A stretch of 64,000 nucleotides of DNA. It comes from Botryotinia globosa. Lineage: Eukaryota > Ascomycota > Leotiomycetes > Helotiales > Sclerotiniaceae. The position numbers and the translations under genes are program-made. Below the pieces are notes generated by a model that was not told the DNA's origin, did not search any database, and worked only from the letters and a program-made list of their open reading frames with translations. Below, piece by piece: positions 1 to 11,521 of this stretch. Position 1 is the stretch's first letter. Every line of letters starts with the position of its first letter. Location: NCBI GenBank assembly GCA_014898425.1, contig RCSZ01000006.1, positions 992,001 to 1,056,000 on the forward strand, written 5' to 3'.

Positions 1-1000
1 ACAGTGGTTTGGGCCCACTTTCAGACCGAGCTCCAAGAGAACAGAATGCCACCCGAGATTCATCGCATCAACCCGCATTGAGAGATGGCGAGGATAGTAT
101 GCAAATAATGGTTCCGGATAGAACAGTTGGTCTTATTATCGGCCGTGGTGGAGAGACTATCAGAGATCTTCAAGAGCGAAGCGGCTGCCATGTCAATATT
201 GTTGGAGAGCAGAAGAGCGTCAACGGACTTCGACCAGTCAACCTCATTGGTACTCGAGAGGCCGCCGCCATGGCCAAAGATTTGATTATGGAGATTGTCG
301 AGAGTGATAGTAAGAGCGCACCAAAGGAGCGTGCACCCGCCCCCAGAGAGAACAATCGTGACGCAGGCTATGGTGGTGGTTATGCGAGTGGTGGCGCCAG
401 TGGTGGAGGTCAAGGAGATAAGATCAATGATTCAATCTTCGTACCTTCCGAGGCTGTAGGCATGATTATCGGCAAAGGTGGCGAAACGATCAAAGACATG
501 CAGAACACAACCGGTTGCAAGATCAATGTAACCCAGTCTTCGGGACCAGGTGAGGTTGAACGTGAAATTGGCCTTGTAGGTTCCCAGCAAGCTATAACAG
601 CCGCCAAGCGAGCCATTGAAGATAAGGTTGATGCTGTGGTAAGTGAAATTATCATTTCTCGTCTTTGTAGCAATTTCTAACTTCTAGAAGCAACAGAAAA
701 ACAATGGCGGTGGTGGCGGCGGTCATCGTAATAATCGTGGACAACAAAACCAACAGAATGATTATGGAGACCGTGGCTATTCCCAGCAATCATATGCCCA
801 ACCGCAAGGACAACAAGGACAGCAGGCTCCCACAAGTGGTGCCGACGACCCCTATGCAGCTTGTAAGTTTCATTCTTGGTCAACCTCGAACTTTACTAAC
901 GAAATTAGATGGTGGATACGCCAACTATGCACAGCTTTGGTATCAGGCATTGGCCGCGCAAGGTCAAGGTGATACAACCAAGCCGCCAGGAACTTCGTAA
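1..1000 (+). CDS. KH-domain RNA-binding protein, FUBP-like (5' end missing)
   Basis: The reading frame is open from the first base, so the 5' end lies outside the window. Exons are <1-638, 688-862 and 909-1000; introns 639-687 and 863-908 are GT-AG and keep phase. Two KH domains are visible, each with the RNA-contacting GxxG loop: GRGG near base 142 and GKGG near base 472. Then come Gly- and Gln-rich linkers and a short Tyr/Trp C-terminus (YANYAQLWYQALAAQ) resembling the C-terminal repeats of animal far-upstream-element-binding proteins. A further KH domain may lie upstream. Known family members bind single-stranded RNA or DNA and act in mRNA processing or transcription; the target here is unknown. 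The gene converges on the beta-glucosidase gene across 1.5 kb. Confidence 0.88.
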
Positions 1001-2484
1001 CTTTACGACAGTGATTACCAGCCGTAGGATGATTCGACATTTGACTTGCATGATTCGTATGACTTGCATGACATACGCTGAGACCATGACGTTCGATTCA
1101 TTTCCATCGATATAGTATGCCTGCATTGCACATGATGACGATGACCGAGAACCTTCGTACTCTTTCATTACTGGCCTGATATTGGTATACTTTTTTCACT
1201 GAGTTGATCACGCAGCCCAGGATACTCTAACTTATGGATACACGATATAGTATGCACTACCTACTACGTTTACGATTTTTGATCATGCTCTACCAAACAA
1301 AATTCCGGAGAAGAAAACCCCCAAAAAATGAGACCGACAAACCAGATCTTATCTATTTGTAGATGATGACCAAACGCGTGCCATCTACTTTGCGCTGTGC
1401 AATGCAATTGATCTGACAATCTGCTTCTGCTTGACAACCATGATTTGGGCTTTAGGCACTGGGTATGATCTGCTTGCAATCTTGATATTCATGCATGAAC
1501 GTCTTTTTCAATGGCTGTTATTTACAATTGTTCTTGATGCTCTGGTCAGCACAACCACCATTGTCGATTCAAATATCCACCTTGAACTTCTTGATTCAGA
1601 TGTGAGGCTCACGCGAGCAGTTCGGTTGGGCTGATGAGCATGGTCCGAGTTGGTCTGGAAATTTTTCGATTTAATGCTGCATGCATGACTTGATCGCAAC
1701 AGATGATACTGATAACTTGCTTGCTTTGCTGAGTAACTTTGAACTTTTGGCTTTTGCTATTGCTTGCTCGCTTCGCGGATGACTGCGCGACCAATGGTCA
1801 ATCGGATTATTCATTTACTTTCTTACTTCCGCTTGATGGATACCATTTATCGGATAGGCATTATTTGGATTGGTGTGTGGGATGGATGGTGGGCGATACA
1901 TACAAAAAGTCATTAATGGATAGGAGTGGTGGATGGGGGTCATCAATTGGTAATGTTTGTAAGATAGGTACAATAAAAATCGTTTATATGTTTGAAGAGT
2001 TTCTATAGATCAAATGCTGAGTTGGGTTCTGCGTGTAGGGTGGAAAATGTACCTTGACAAAATATGAGTGTTGATGAATCTTTGTCTTCATAATGGGAGG
2101 CACTCAATCGTCGGTGATTTAAAGTAGGATCGTTCCAAGATCTGTTGGCACTTTTTAAAATATTTGATCACTCCACGCGCCTGCCTTCTCTCAATCGCTC
2201 TTTGGTTTCAAGGATTCTAGTTCTAACAATTTGATCCCAATTGTCTCACATTCTCACATTCTCACATGATACTACTGAGTGACGATATATGTGTACGATC
2301 TCATATAAACATAAATAGCATTAACTTCTTTCGTTTCCTAATCTTCTATATACATGAAAATTACATCATAACCAACCGAGTTCGTAAAGATGTCCGATTC
2401 CAAAATCATTAAACATAACTCATCATTCCTCCCAAACTTCCACCTGTATTCCCTCCAGATTAACTAATCCCATTCCTTCCTGAT
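1001..2484. other. Convergent intergenic region, no gene seen
   Basis: Lies between two 3' ends, so it should hold both 3' UTRs. Open frames here are short and lack domain features. A small CTCACATT direct repeat occurs near 2245-2265. I see no RNA gene or mobile element. Confidence 0.6.
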
Positions 2485-5010
2485 TTAGAAACTAAAGCTT
2501 CCCTCGACTCTCAAATCTCTACTCGAGAATCCGACCTTGACACCGAATTCTCCCTCGGGGATTCTCCACTCCTGTAATTCCACATCCCAGAAACTGATAT
2601 CTCTGCGCATCAACTCAAAAGTGACGGTTTTATTTTCCCCGGCGTTCAAGCCGATCTTTTCGAATCCGCGCAATTGCTTGACGGGGGTTTCGCTGCCCTC
2701 GATTTCGGGGATGGCGATGTAGAGTTGGGGGACCGCGGCGCCGGAGTAGTTTCCTGTGTTGGAGACGCTGGCGGTGATAGTGTAGACGGGAGTCCAGAGA
2801 TCGGGGTTTCCGCCGGGAATGGAGGCATTGGCGGCCATGGTGGCGGGAGTGGAAGAGAGGGTTTCGTTGGAGATAGGAGTGATGCTCAGGGAGGAGAGAT
2901 CGAAAGTGGTGTAGCTAAGACCGAATCCAAATTCGTAGAGGACGGAAATGTTATGGTAGTCAAAGTATCGGTAATCGATCAAAAGACGTTCAGTGAAATC
3001 TGATTGCCATGCATCTGGTGCGGTTGAGTTTACGCTGGTGGTGATCGGGGCGAAGTCGTAATCAGAAGCATTGTAGGCAATAGTGTAAGGAAGATGTCCA
3101 GAGGGATTGTAAGCACCGTATAGGACATCGACTAAACTATTTCCGATTTGGTCACCAGGAAGATGGGTAGCGAGAATAGCAGTAACGTTAGGGTGGTCAG
3201 CCCATGGCATGAGGTTCAAACCCGTAGCTTGAGAAATAACGATGGTATTACTGCAGTTTGCGGCAACTTGCTCAACGACGGCATCACCATCCCAATCAAA
3301 TGACAAGGAAGTTCTGTCATAACTTTCGGAGGCATAAGACTTGATGAATACCAAGCATACGTCTGGGATTGGGTAGATCACGCCCGACAAGCCTCCGTCG
3401 GTGGCCAATTGGGTGTTGTTCAAGATAGTTTGAACCATTGAGCCATCCTTAAGAGCATGAGCTTTGATAGCGTCAAGAGGAGTAACAAGTTGAGAGAAAC
3501 GTCCAGATCCAGATCCACCACCAATGGGCAAACATCCATACTCATAGTCTGTTTGAAGAGGATAAGGACCGTTTATCAAATCACCTGCAGCATTTCCGAA
3601 AACTCCAATACGCTTAGGAGCTTTAAGAGGGAGGGCATTGTTGGTGTTCTTGAGAAGAACGGTTCCAGCAGCACCGAGTTCGCGAACCAACCAGCTGTGA
3701 TTTCCACGGACATCAACATCAGCGGCGCCCATTGAAGAAGTCCAGTTTGATGCATAGATAGATGGCTCGTTGAATTTGTTCATCTGTGGGTAGGCACCAG
3801 ATGAAGGGTCGATAAGAGGGAAATCTTGATCTTGCCCGAGGAAGAAATATGGAGTCATGACTCGGAGAGCCATGTCGTTGAGACGTTCAAGGGTGACGGA
3901 CCCATTGCTTACAGCAGTAGTAAGGTTGGAACCAAAGTATGTTGGGATTCCAGGAGCCATTGGATCGTTCCATTCAGCTCCAGGCATGGTCATATCCAAA
4001 CCAGCATTGGCAGAGGCAACACCAGAATGTGTTCCCATCCAATCAGATACAACAAATCCTTGGAAACCAAGCTCAGTCTTGAGCAAGCCGTTCAAGAGTT
4101 TGGAGTTTTGACAGGCGTAGGATGAGTTAACTCTGTTGTAAGAGCACATGACGTTGGCAACGCCAGCGCGAATGGCATTGTAAAATGGCCACATGTACAA
4201 CTCGTGGATAGTTCTATCTTCAACATTTGCAGAGACAGAGAGTTGCTGGGTGTCATTTGGGAACCAGTTGGCATTGTAAATACCTGCAGTATTTCGCTGG
4301 GTCTCTTGCTCATATGCAAGGAAATGTTTGGCGCTTGCTTGGACACCTTGTGATTGGACTCCTACAATTGTCTCTTCCATTGCAACACCAGTGAGGTATG
4401 GATCTGGAGAGAATCCTTCCCAGTTTCTTCCTGCCATGGCACTTCTGCCAAGAGGACCAGCTACAGGTCCCAAGAAGACATGAGCACCTTTGCCGCGAAA
4501 TTCAGCACCAAGGTATTCTCCTCTAGTGTTCATGAGACTTCTATCCCAAGATGCAGCTGTAGTAAGACCAGCAGGGAAGACGGTAACATAATCAGCTTGC
4601 CTCAAGGAAGCTGGTCCATCTTGGAGACAGAGTCCCTTGAACCCAACTCGTGGGATTGGTGCAATGTTACTTGTGACAAAATTAGCAAAGAATAGATTGG
4701 CCCGAATATGCTCTCATCACTTACCCAACACAAGGCCCATTGGCACCAGTCAGAAGTGATGCCTTCTCCTCTGCTGTGAGATTACCGATGAAAGCATTGG
4801 CCTTTACGAGAGCAGCCTCCCATCCTGTGCCTTGCAATTCAGCTGGAAGAGATGTTAGTATTGTCTAAGTCGGAGTAGCTCAAGGGAGGACAACGTACGA
4901 GAAGGATAGACTGGCGGAGAAGTTTCGAACAAAGAAGAATCCCAAGCCTGGCCATTGACAGTAGCAATGCAGCCAGCGAGGACCGAGATGATATCGAGTA
5001 AAGGAGCCAT
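2485..5010 (-). CDS. Secreted GH3 beta-glucosidase
   Basis: Three exons: 4899-5010, 4725-4842 and 2485-4669. Introns 4843-4898 and 4670-4724 are GT-AG and phase-consistent, giving 804 aa, normal for fungal GH3 enzymes with a C-terminal fibronectin-III-like domain. The start at 5010 gives a signal peptide (MAPLLDIISVLAGCIATVNG) followed by SPPVYPSP, typical of secreted fungal beta-glucosidases. Family landmarks include LCLQDGPASLR, AKHFLAYEQETQRN, and VVSDWMGTHSG, whose Asp (about residue 286) is the expected nucleophile. The C-terminal third contains PVKQLRGFEKIGLNAGE, typical of the FnIII-like domain. Expected role is releasing glucose from cellobiose or plant beta-glucosides outside the cell. 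A TATA-like box lies about 55 bp upstream of the start. Confidence 0.95.
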
Positions 5011-5063
5011 TGTAAATTGTCTACTGGAACTGCTTTCTTCACTTCTCTGAACGATCTCTCCTA

Positions 5064-5072
5064 CTTATATAA
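5064..5072 (-). promoter_or_regulatory. TATA-like box of the beta-glucosidase gene
   Basis: On the minus strand TATATAAG lies about 55 bp before the proposed start codon at 5010, a plausible core promoter position with a short leader. Assigned by position and sequence only. Confidence 0.45.
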
Positions 5073-5576
5073 ACTTCATGATGGTAAATCCTCGGGAACT
5101 CATTCTCACACATAATCGAACTCAATAAGAAGCATACTGAAGAAATTAGCTGGGGAAAACAATGACCCGGCATAAACGTCATCTATCACTCCCGTCCCCA
5201 ATAGTATGTTTTGTCCCACGAAAACGGTTCAAGATTATCGGTCTTTGGAGGACTTTCAGATCTCCACTTGTGGAGAGAAGGAGTTCCCCATGGCGAAAAG
5301 TGGCCGAAATAGTACCGCAAAGCAATCCCACCGGATTCAATTTGACAATTTTATCCCACTTTCGCCAACATCTGGAGTATCATCGGGGAAACGAAAATAT
5401 TTGTGTGGGGAATTTGGGGAACTCGTGATGGCTGCGAAATTTAAGTCGTGGGGAATTGGGGATTTTCCATGTAAAAAAAAAGCGTACAGAGTAAATCATA
5501 ACGCCGAATGTAGGTGTACAACGGCAATCATCAATAATAATATTTTAGTATAATAAACGAGATTTATCTATATTTA

Positions 5577-5599
5577 AATATATATATATATATATATAT
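5577..5599. repeat. (AT)n microsatellite
   Basis: An uninterrupted TA dinucleotide run inside the AT-rich stretch. Confidence 0.9.
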
Positions 5600-6414
5600 C
5601 GATTTATATTGAATTTAAGATCAAGATTTATTAGAAGTATATAAAAAGTAAAGAGATAAATATGATTTTATATATTTTATATTTCTAAAAAGATTTCTAA
5701 AGATTTATATACAATATTATATTATACTCTTTGGAATAAGAAATATTTTCAAAAAAATGGGTTCTCTCAAGATCCTGATGATTTGATTGGTCAATTAGAT
5801 CCCTGTTAAGCGAAGGCGCCATGGAGTAACAGTCTAGGGGATAAGCAAAACATAAAATACAAAATGAAAGTATAATTTATACAAGTATGTCTAGAAATTC
5901 TGAAATTCAAACTATAAGTATTACTTTGAAAGCTTAAAGATTGTTGAAAATATATCAAATATCTAAAAATATTCAAATCATTTATAGACAATTTAAATAA
6001 CATTCTTAATTTTTATTTGTTTAGTTAAAATAGCAAAAAAATCATACCTCTAAAATTGATAAGAAAACAATTCTTACAATAAAACTTCAAACTCAAATTA
6101 TTATTATTTCATTATTAATATTTATATAAATAAAATAAAGAATAAAAATACTACTTATAAATAATCCTTAGCTTTTTCCCCAATCCGAATAGAATTATTT
6201 AATTCTTTTTCTCTATTATTCTAAATCTATAATTGTATGTATTATAATATCAAAGTATCTATAGAAAAAGGTGAGCAATATTTATTCCAAAAAGTTTCAG
6301 CTTTTATTTCTTTATTAAAAGCATTATTGATATTCTAATTTCCAAGATTATTTGAGAAGATGTTGTATATACAGGAGGATGATATGATAGTAATTACAAG
6401 CATAAAAACACATA

Positions 6415-6778
6415 TAGCAAAACCTTCATAAGGATATTATTAAGCGCTCTTTTGAGGGCAATGTTCGGTAATCTGGATGGAGGTGTACGACTAATTCCAA
6501 TCTAACAGTAATTTACTTCCCATCAATCCCGAACAGATTATCTCTGCAATTTCTAACAATCCCAAAATCCCTAAAGAATCATCACACAATACTAAAACCC
6601 TAAAAATATCATTTATCCAATAAGGATATACATGATTCCAAAACTCAAAATTCTAAGTATGGTGGTTCTATGCACAAGTTTTAGGGATATAGGCCCTTTT
6701 TTGATATGGAGATCGACAGGGGTATCGTTATAAAGAGGACATCCTTATATGGAGAATCCTCACAGAGAGATGTTGCTG
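6415..6778. mobile_element. Probable degraded TIR element (Fot1/pogo-like ends)
   Basis: The right end, read on the minus strand, starts CAGCAACATCTCTCTGTGAG and continues with CCATATAAGGAT and CCTCTTTATAACGATACC. The left end reads TAGCAAAACCTTCATAAGGA. Both are bordered by a TA dinucleotide (6413-6414 and 6779-6780), the target duplication of Tc1/mariner/pogo elements. The two ends match only loosely, but the right end resembles the left end of the element at 19360-19749. About 364 bp with no transposase frame, so non-autonomous if real. Boundaries are approximate. Confidence 0.45.
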
Positions 6779-6780
6779 TA

Positions 6781-7511
6781 ATAGGATGTTGATTTGAAGA
6801 GATATAATCGCGAGTTGCGACCCATAAGATTCGTGTAATTATTGCTCGGCTAGGCTAGCTACTCAACCTTAAGGCATTTTTGAATGACCTAGCAGTAGAA
6901 TGACTGAATAATCTAACTGTAGATTGGTATCATGTGGTTATGTTGACCATCCCTCCATGGTGATTTAGGATGTATCGTTCCAAGAATCAAGCATTTACTG
7001 CTCGAGTAAGTTCTTCGAGCATGGTTAACTTATCATGACGAGTCACCACAACGTTCAATAGAAAGTGGTTAGTGAGTAGAATACCGCTCCTACGGAATAG
7101 CTGCGGGACATATAACAAACCCATCAGGCTGCAGATCTGCAGTAGATGCCCGCCAAAGCACCGTGGGGCCGCCGCCAACCACTCCTTGGCTTGGACAAAT
7201 CCCATCATTACCGACCCGATTACTTCTTATGGAAACTCCGAAATTTAACGTCAGCCATCTGATATATGGCAAGTTGGCAACAAAGAGTACTGCTGTGGAG
7301 GGGGCTAACTTCGGAAGAGCTAACTACACCCTGGACGATATAAAATCGTACACTAGCTTTTCCATATCCTATTTCAAATCGATCATTTCACATCGATCAA
7401 TCCTTATTTTGAGCTGGAACCTGAATGTACCCTATCAAGCTTACAAATTGATGACTACCAAGTAGATAGCCAATCTCAAAGTTTATTTAGCTCGTCCTCT
7501 ATGTTATTGTA
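6781..7511. other. Intergenic DNA between two TIR elements
   Basis: Normal base composition with short open frames on both strands but no recognisable protein feature or conserved splice pattern. Possibly a decayed sequence between repeat insertions. Confidence 0.4.
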
Positions 7512-7964
7512 AGAGTTCTGGCCTTGGCTTATCGTATACTAAGCGAAAACACTGCGAAAATCTTCATTTATTTAATTTTTTAATAATACAAAATTTCAAT
7601 AATTAAATAAATTGAATTATTTAAATTAATTAATGAAATAATTGATTTTTTTTTTTCGAATAATTTATTATATAAAAATATAGCGTTTTAAAATCGAATT
7701 TTTATTTGTTTTTTAAAAAAGCATTATATATAATACTTGAAAATTTTTAATTTTAAAATCTTATAATTTTTTCCAAAAAATTATTAAAATTATTTTATTC
7801 ATTTTTTAATATTTAGATTAGAATCGAAAATCATATATTCAATTTTCAAATTATAATTTCGATTTATTGAAAAGTTATAAAAATAGTTAATTTATATAGA
7901 TTTTTTTTTACGGGGATTTTGTTATGAAATAGAATGGTGTGCGATAAGCCAGGGCCAGAACTCT
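7512..7964. mobile_element. 453-bp MITE with 28-bp terminal inverted repeats
   Basis: The left TIR at 7512-7539 starts AGAGTTCTGGCCTTGGCTTA. The right TIR at 7937-7964, read on the minus strand, starts AGAGTTCTGGCCCTGGCTTA. They match at 25 of 28 positions. A TA dinucleotide flanks each end (7510-7511 and 7965-7966), as expected for Tc1/mariner-type insertion. All three mismatches are C in the right copy and T in the left, two of them in CpA context, which is the RIP signature. The interior is extremely AT-rich and carries no open frame. Confidence 0.85.
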
Positions 7965-7966
7965 TA

Positions 7967-8316
7967 CGTTTTGTATTATTAGCCAATAAATCAGGTGTAT
8001 AATACTGTGCGGTGTGAGCCAAAAGAATAAACTAATGATGATTAGATCTCCCGTATGAACATCTTTTGATAGATATCTATCTAATTTTATCTACTGTATA
8101 TAAAGTCGTTTGCCCCAATCCACTTCCACCTATCCATCCACCCTTTTTCCATCCTTTTCATTTCTTTTCCGTGATAAAGTCCATGTAGGCGTTGATCACT
8201 GATCATTATAAACCCCCAAGAATGAATATGAAAGCCCCAAAATACTAGACGCTGAAAATCCCTTTATCCAAGTATCCCACCCATATTTTATTGTAGCCTT
8301 TATGATATCATGCCAA
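7967..8316. other. Rgp1 3'-flanking region
   Basis: Follows the stop codon of the minus-strand Rgp1 gene and probably contains its 3' UTR. Nothing else is recognised. Confidence 0.5.
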
Positions 8317-10859
8317 TTATACAACGAGACCCATTCCTTCGCTTTCTTCTTTTTCTGTGGTGCCAGCTAAGGCACCGTATACTCTAATAGGAACAGCAAC
8401 TTCAAAACTTTCACATTCGAGCCCTTGGACTGCTGCATAGACAACCCCCCTTTCATCCTTCGTATATTCTTCCAACAATTCAGGGGATAAATCAATAACC
8501 TCATTATCCACAGTGGTCAGTCTAGGGGTAACGAACTCAATGCGAACACGCCAATCAAGAGATACCCCACTAGTGATGAATTCAGGGGTTGCGGTGACGG
8601 GGATAGTAGGAGAAAAGACTATGCGGCGAGCAAAAAGTGTAGATTCAGAGTGTGAAACGTGAACGCGACGAGTAACGCGAAATATGCTTGCTTCAGAACG
8701 TAGCGCGATTGAGTTGTCGACTTTTTCGGATGTCTCCAAAGCGCAGTGTATTGCATAGCAAGGAATTCCAGCATCGGTAAATTCGATAGCTGCGGTGATG
8801 GTTTCGCCTAGGCGATATGCCGGCCTAGCTAACATGACTACCGCAACTCTCTTTCCACCACGAGCAATTTCAAATCTATTTGCACTTTGTTGAGATTCTG
8901 TGGCGATATTGCTGCGAAGGATGGCCATATCAATTGCTTCTTTTGCCGTTGCAGGTTCCTCGCTGATAGATTGGCGTCTAGATCCTATAGTTTCTGTGGG
9001 TGATAACAAACCAAAGCTAGAATTTCTTCGTGGCCGCGTGATCAATTCATCAACGTATGCAAGGAACTCGCCCAAATTCGAGTTAGGTTTTTGCGTTTTT
9101 TGTGTACTGACTGAAAGCTTTTTAAGTGAAGAACTTAAGCTTTCATCGGACTGCGTGTTAATAGTTTGAATTCGAGCTTGATCTCGAAGTAGTATATATG
9201 GTAACATAAGATCATGACCGAGAAGCTCTCCGTGAGAATTCACGCTGCCCAAGAGTCGAAATGGTATCTCAACCGACTTGACTTGTTGCTCCTTAGCACC
9301 TCCCGGTCTTTGGGTACCGATGACTAATTTATAGGATATCTTTATAGCCTTCCCTCGATGGCTGGGGGGTAGTCCTCTAGGTAATTTGAAAGAGTATTTG
9401 TAGCTGCGACTTTCCCCAGGAGCCAATTTCAAATCCACAAACAAAATAGATTGAGGAGTTGACAGTAAAGGTATGGAACGAGAATTTACCATGCCCCGCA
9501 TATCTTTCATACTACTTAACTCGCCACCTCCTAATAGACCACCTATTGATTCGCCTATGCTCCCCCAACCAAATGTTCGCAAAAGACTACTATCCCTTTT
9601 GTTCGTTTCGACTCCAATCACACCACCACCTTGCCCACCGACTGCACCTTTTCGTTTCACTTCTTCGAATGGCGCTTGACTAATTAAGGATGGATCCAGC
9701 ATGAAAGAACCATGGATTTGAGCATAGCCCATCATGAGCGTTTCTGGTGCCCTGTGACTGCTACTGGGAGCTAAATTTGAAGATCGTTTTATATGGTGCC
9801 CACTGTAAGGTGGCATCCGATTTGATGGCTGTGGTAAATATTCTGAAGCGAGGGTCTCCGTCGAATTGTTACTTAGAGTGTAAAATTCGCCGCTACTTCG
9901 TGGTGTGCCACCCATACTTGATGGCGAGAGTATTCGTGCAATAGGTGCAGGTGTTATTTGGTCGGGAATACTTAGGACAGTATCTCTAGATCTGGGCGAG
10001 AGCAGCCGGCTATCATGAGATTTGTGACTTGCGCTATCATCTTCAATGCGTGAATTACGTCGACTTTCTATCGAAGGTGAAGCGGTTGCTGGAAATTTAA
10101 AGGCTGGAGCAAGTGGGGTGGAGTCTTTCCTCCTTGCTAGATGTGACCCAAGCCCTGATGTTGTTGGCAGATTGCTTGTACCAGTATTTCGCCGCGGAGA
10201 ATTCGGTACAGATGAATTCGGTGGGAAAGAGGAGCCCATTAACGGCGAAGGGTGAGGCGGTATACGAGAATTAAGTGGTGCTAGAGAATATTAATGACCA
10301 TCTATTGCCTTGCGACTCGGGAACATTTACCTGTCATGGGCCCTCCATTGACTCCGTTCCGTCGCGGAATAATTTGCAAGCTTGCAGACCGACCATGACC
10401 TCTGGCGCCTCTACCAGGCCGTTCATTCAAGCTTCCGTGGCTGGCGACTTCATCAATAGCACTCTCGCTAGCTCCCATTGATATAATAGACACGGACCGC
10501 TTGTGACCTTCCCCTCCTCTTCCGGGCCTTGATGTTCCATGACTCCATTGTTCTGATTGTTTTGAATGTACTGATTCGGGTGGTATTGTCATAGAAAGAG
10601 ATGATCGATGACCACCTCTGCTTGAGACTCCAGACCGCGGGCTCAGGGCTGAATTTTTGATCTGTGACGGAGGTCTCCTGTGTCTTTCGGGTGATTGTAG
10701 CGACCCATTGGGTCCGGGTGGATGTAATGATGATTTTGATGACGCTGGAGATGATGCGACATTTTTGAAAGTGATTTGACACTCTATATCTTCGCCAGCG
10801 AATACAGTTTGGTCTTTCCACTGTATGAAAACGCGAATGTTACTTTGAAGGGTTGACAT
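8317..10859 (-). CDS. RGP1: Rgp1-family protein, subunit of the Ric1-Rgp1 GEF for Ypt6/Rab6
   Basis: Two exons, 10331-10859 and 8317-10280, are joined by a phase-consistent 50-bp GT-AG intron (10281-10330), giving 830 aa. The N-terminus SNIRVFIQWKDQTVFAGED is typical of Rgp1. A long Ser/Pro/Arg-rich disordered stretch follows, and then the conserved C-terminal half with LAPGESRSYKYSFKLPRGLP, IPFRLLGSVNSHGELLGHDL and DWRVRIEFVTP. In yeast Rgp1 pairs with Ric1 at the Golgi to activate the Rab GTPase Ypt6 in endosome-to-Golgi traffic; the same role is inferred here. It is divergent from the MOB1 gene, with 662 bp between start codons. Confidence 0.9.
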
Positions 10860-11521
10860 TTCGCTGTATGGGCAATTGACACTCCTCCTCTTCGAAGGAG
10901 ATCTAATCTACCAGTCATGAATGCAATCGCAATACCTTCGATTCAGATGAATCTACCCGCATAGTGAAACAATGAAAAAACTTTCAATTGAGGACCCTAA
11001 TCTGACTAGCATTTATGAAGCCTTTTGAAGATTGATAAAGTATGAATTATTATTACTGGGTATTTAAGCTTCTGACCGAGAAGCATTAGGTGTTTGTGGT
11101 GTTAGGTCAGACTATCGGTTACTGTACTCTATTCTACGTGAAGGCTAGATCAGAAGGAAGCGGAGGGAAAGCGCGGCGGGATAGCGATTGGCGATTAGCG
11201 ATTGGCGATTGTGTAAGGGTAGCTGAGCCAACCAGAATAAACCTCAGCGTGGTGTAAACAATACCATTATCTACTTTACCTACTCCTCCCTCCATCTTGC
11301 AACGATAACCTAACGCTGCAATACGTTCGATAATCTCTTTGTTGTTTGGCGCAACTACAAAACCTCTCGTAATTACAATATACAGCCTTCTCCACTCCAA
11401 CAGCAAAACAGTGAGTATTTTGATTGTAAAGGCTGCGTAACTGCCCCTTCCATCCCTACTTTGTTGTTAATCACCCAGCTAACCTGTGGAATGTAGAAAA
11501 CGCTCCTCATTTCAAAGCAAG
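10860..11521. other. Divergent RGP1/MOB1 promoter region
   Basis: 662 bp between two start codons. It contains a small tandem array built on GCGATTGGCGATTA at about 11180-11210. A possible 5'-UTR intron for MOB1 is suggested by GTGAGT near 11411 and an AATGTAG acceptor near 11497. The minus-strand frame at 11134-11406 shows no protein features. Confidence 0.5.

Larger units (their letters stand above)
5011..6414. other. Beta-glucosidase upstream region passing into AT-rich DNA
   Basis: The first 450 bp have normal composition and likely hold the promoter. From about 5530 the DNA becomes very AT-rich, with an (AT)n tract at 5577-5599 and almost no coding potential. A short GC-richer patch at 5780-5850 is flanked by AT-rich DNA. 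This looks like a degraded repeat, but I could find no paired ends for it. Confidence 0.5.

Noticed and set aside
5530..7960. AT-rich block as a possible centromere core or mitochondrial insertion
   Set aside because: Too short, broken by normal DNA, and partly explained by RIP-degraded TIR elements.
11134..11406. Minus-strand 90-codon frame in the RGP1/MOB1 promoter
   Set aside because: It overlaps short tandem repeats and probable MOB1 leader sequence, and shows no conserved feature.
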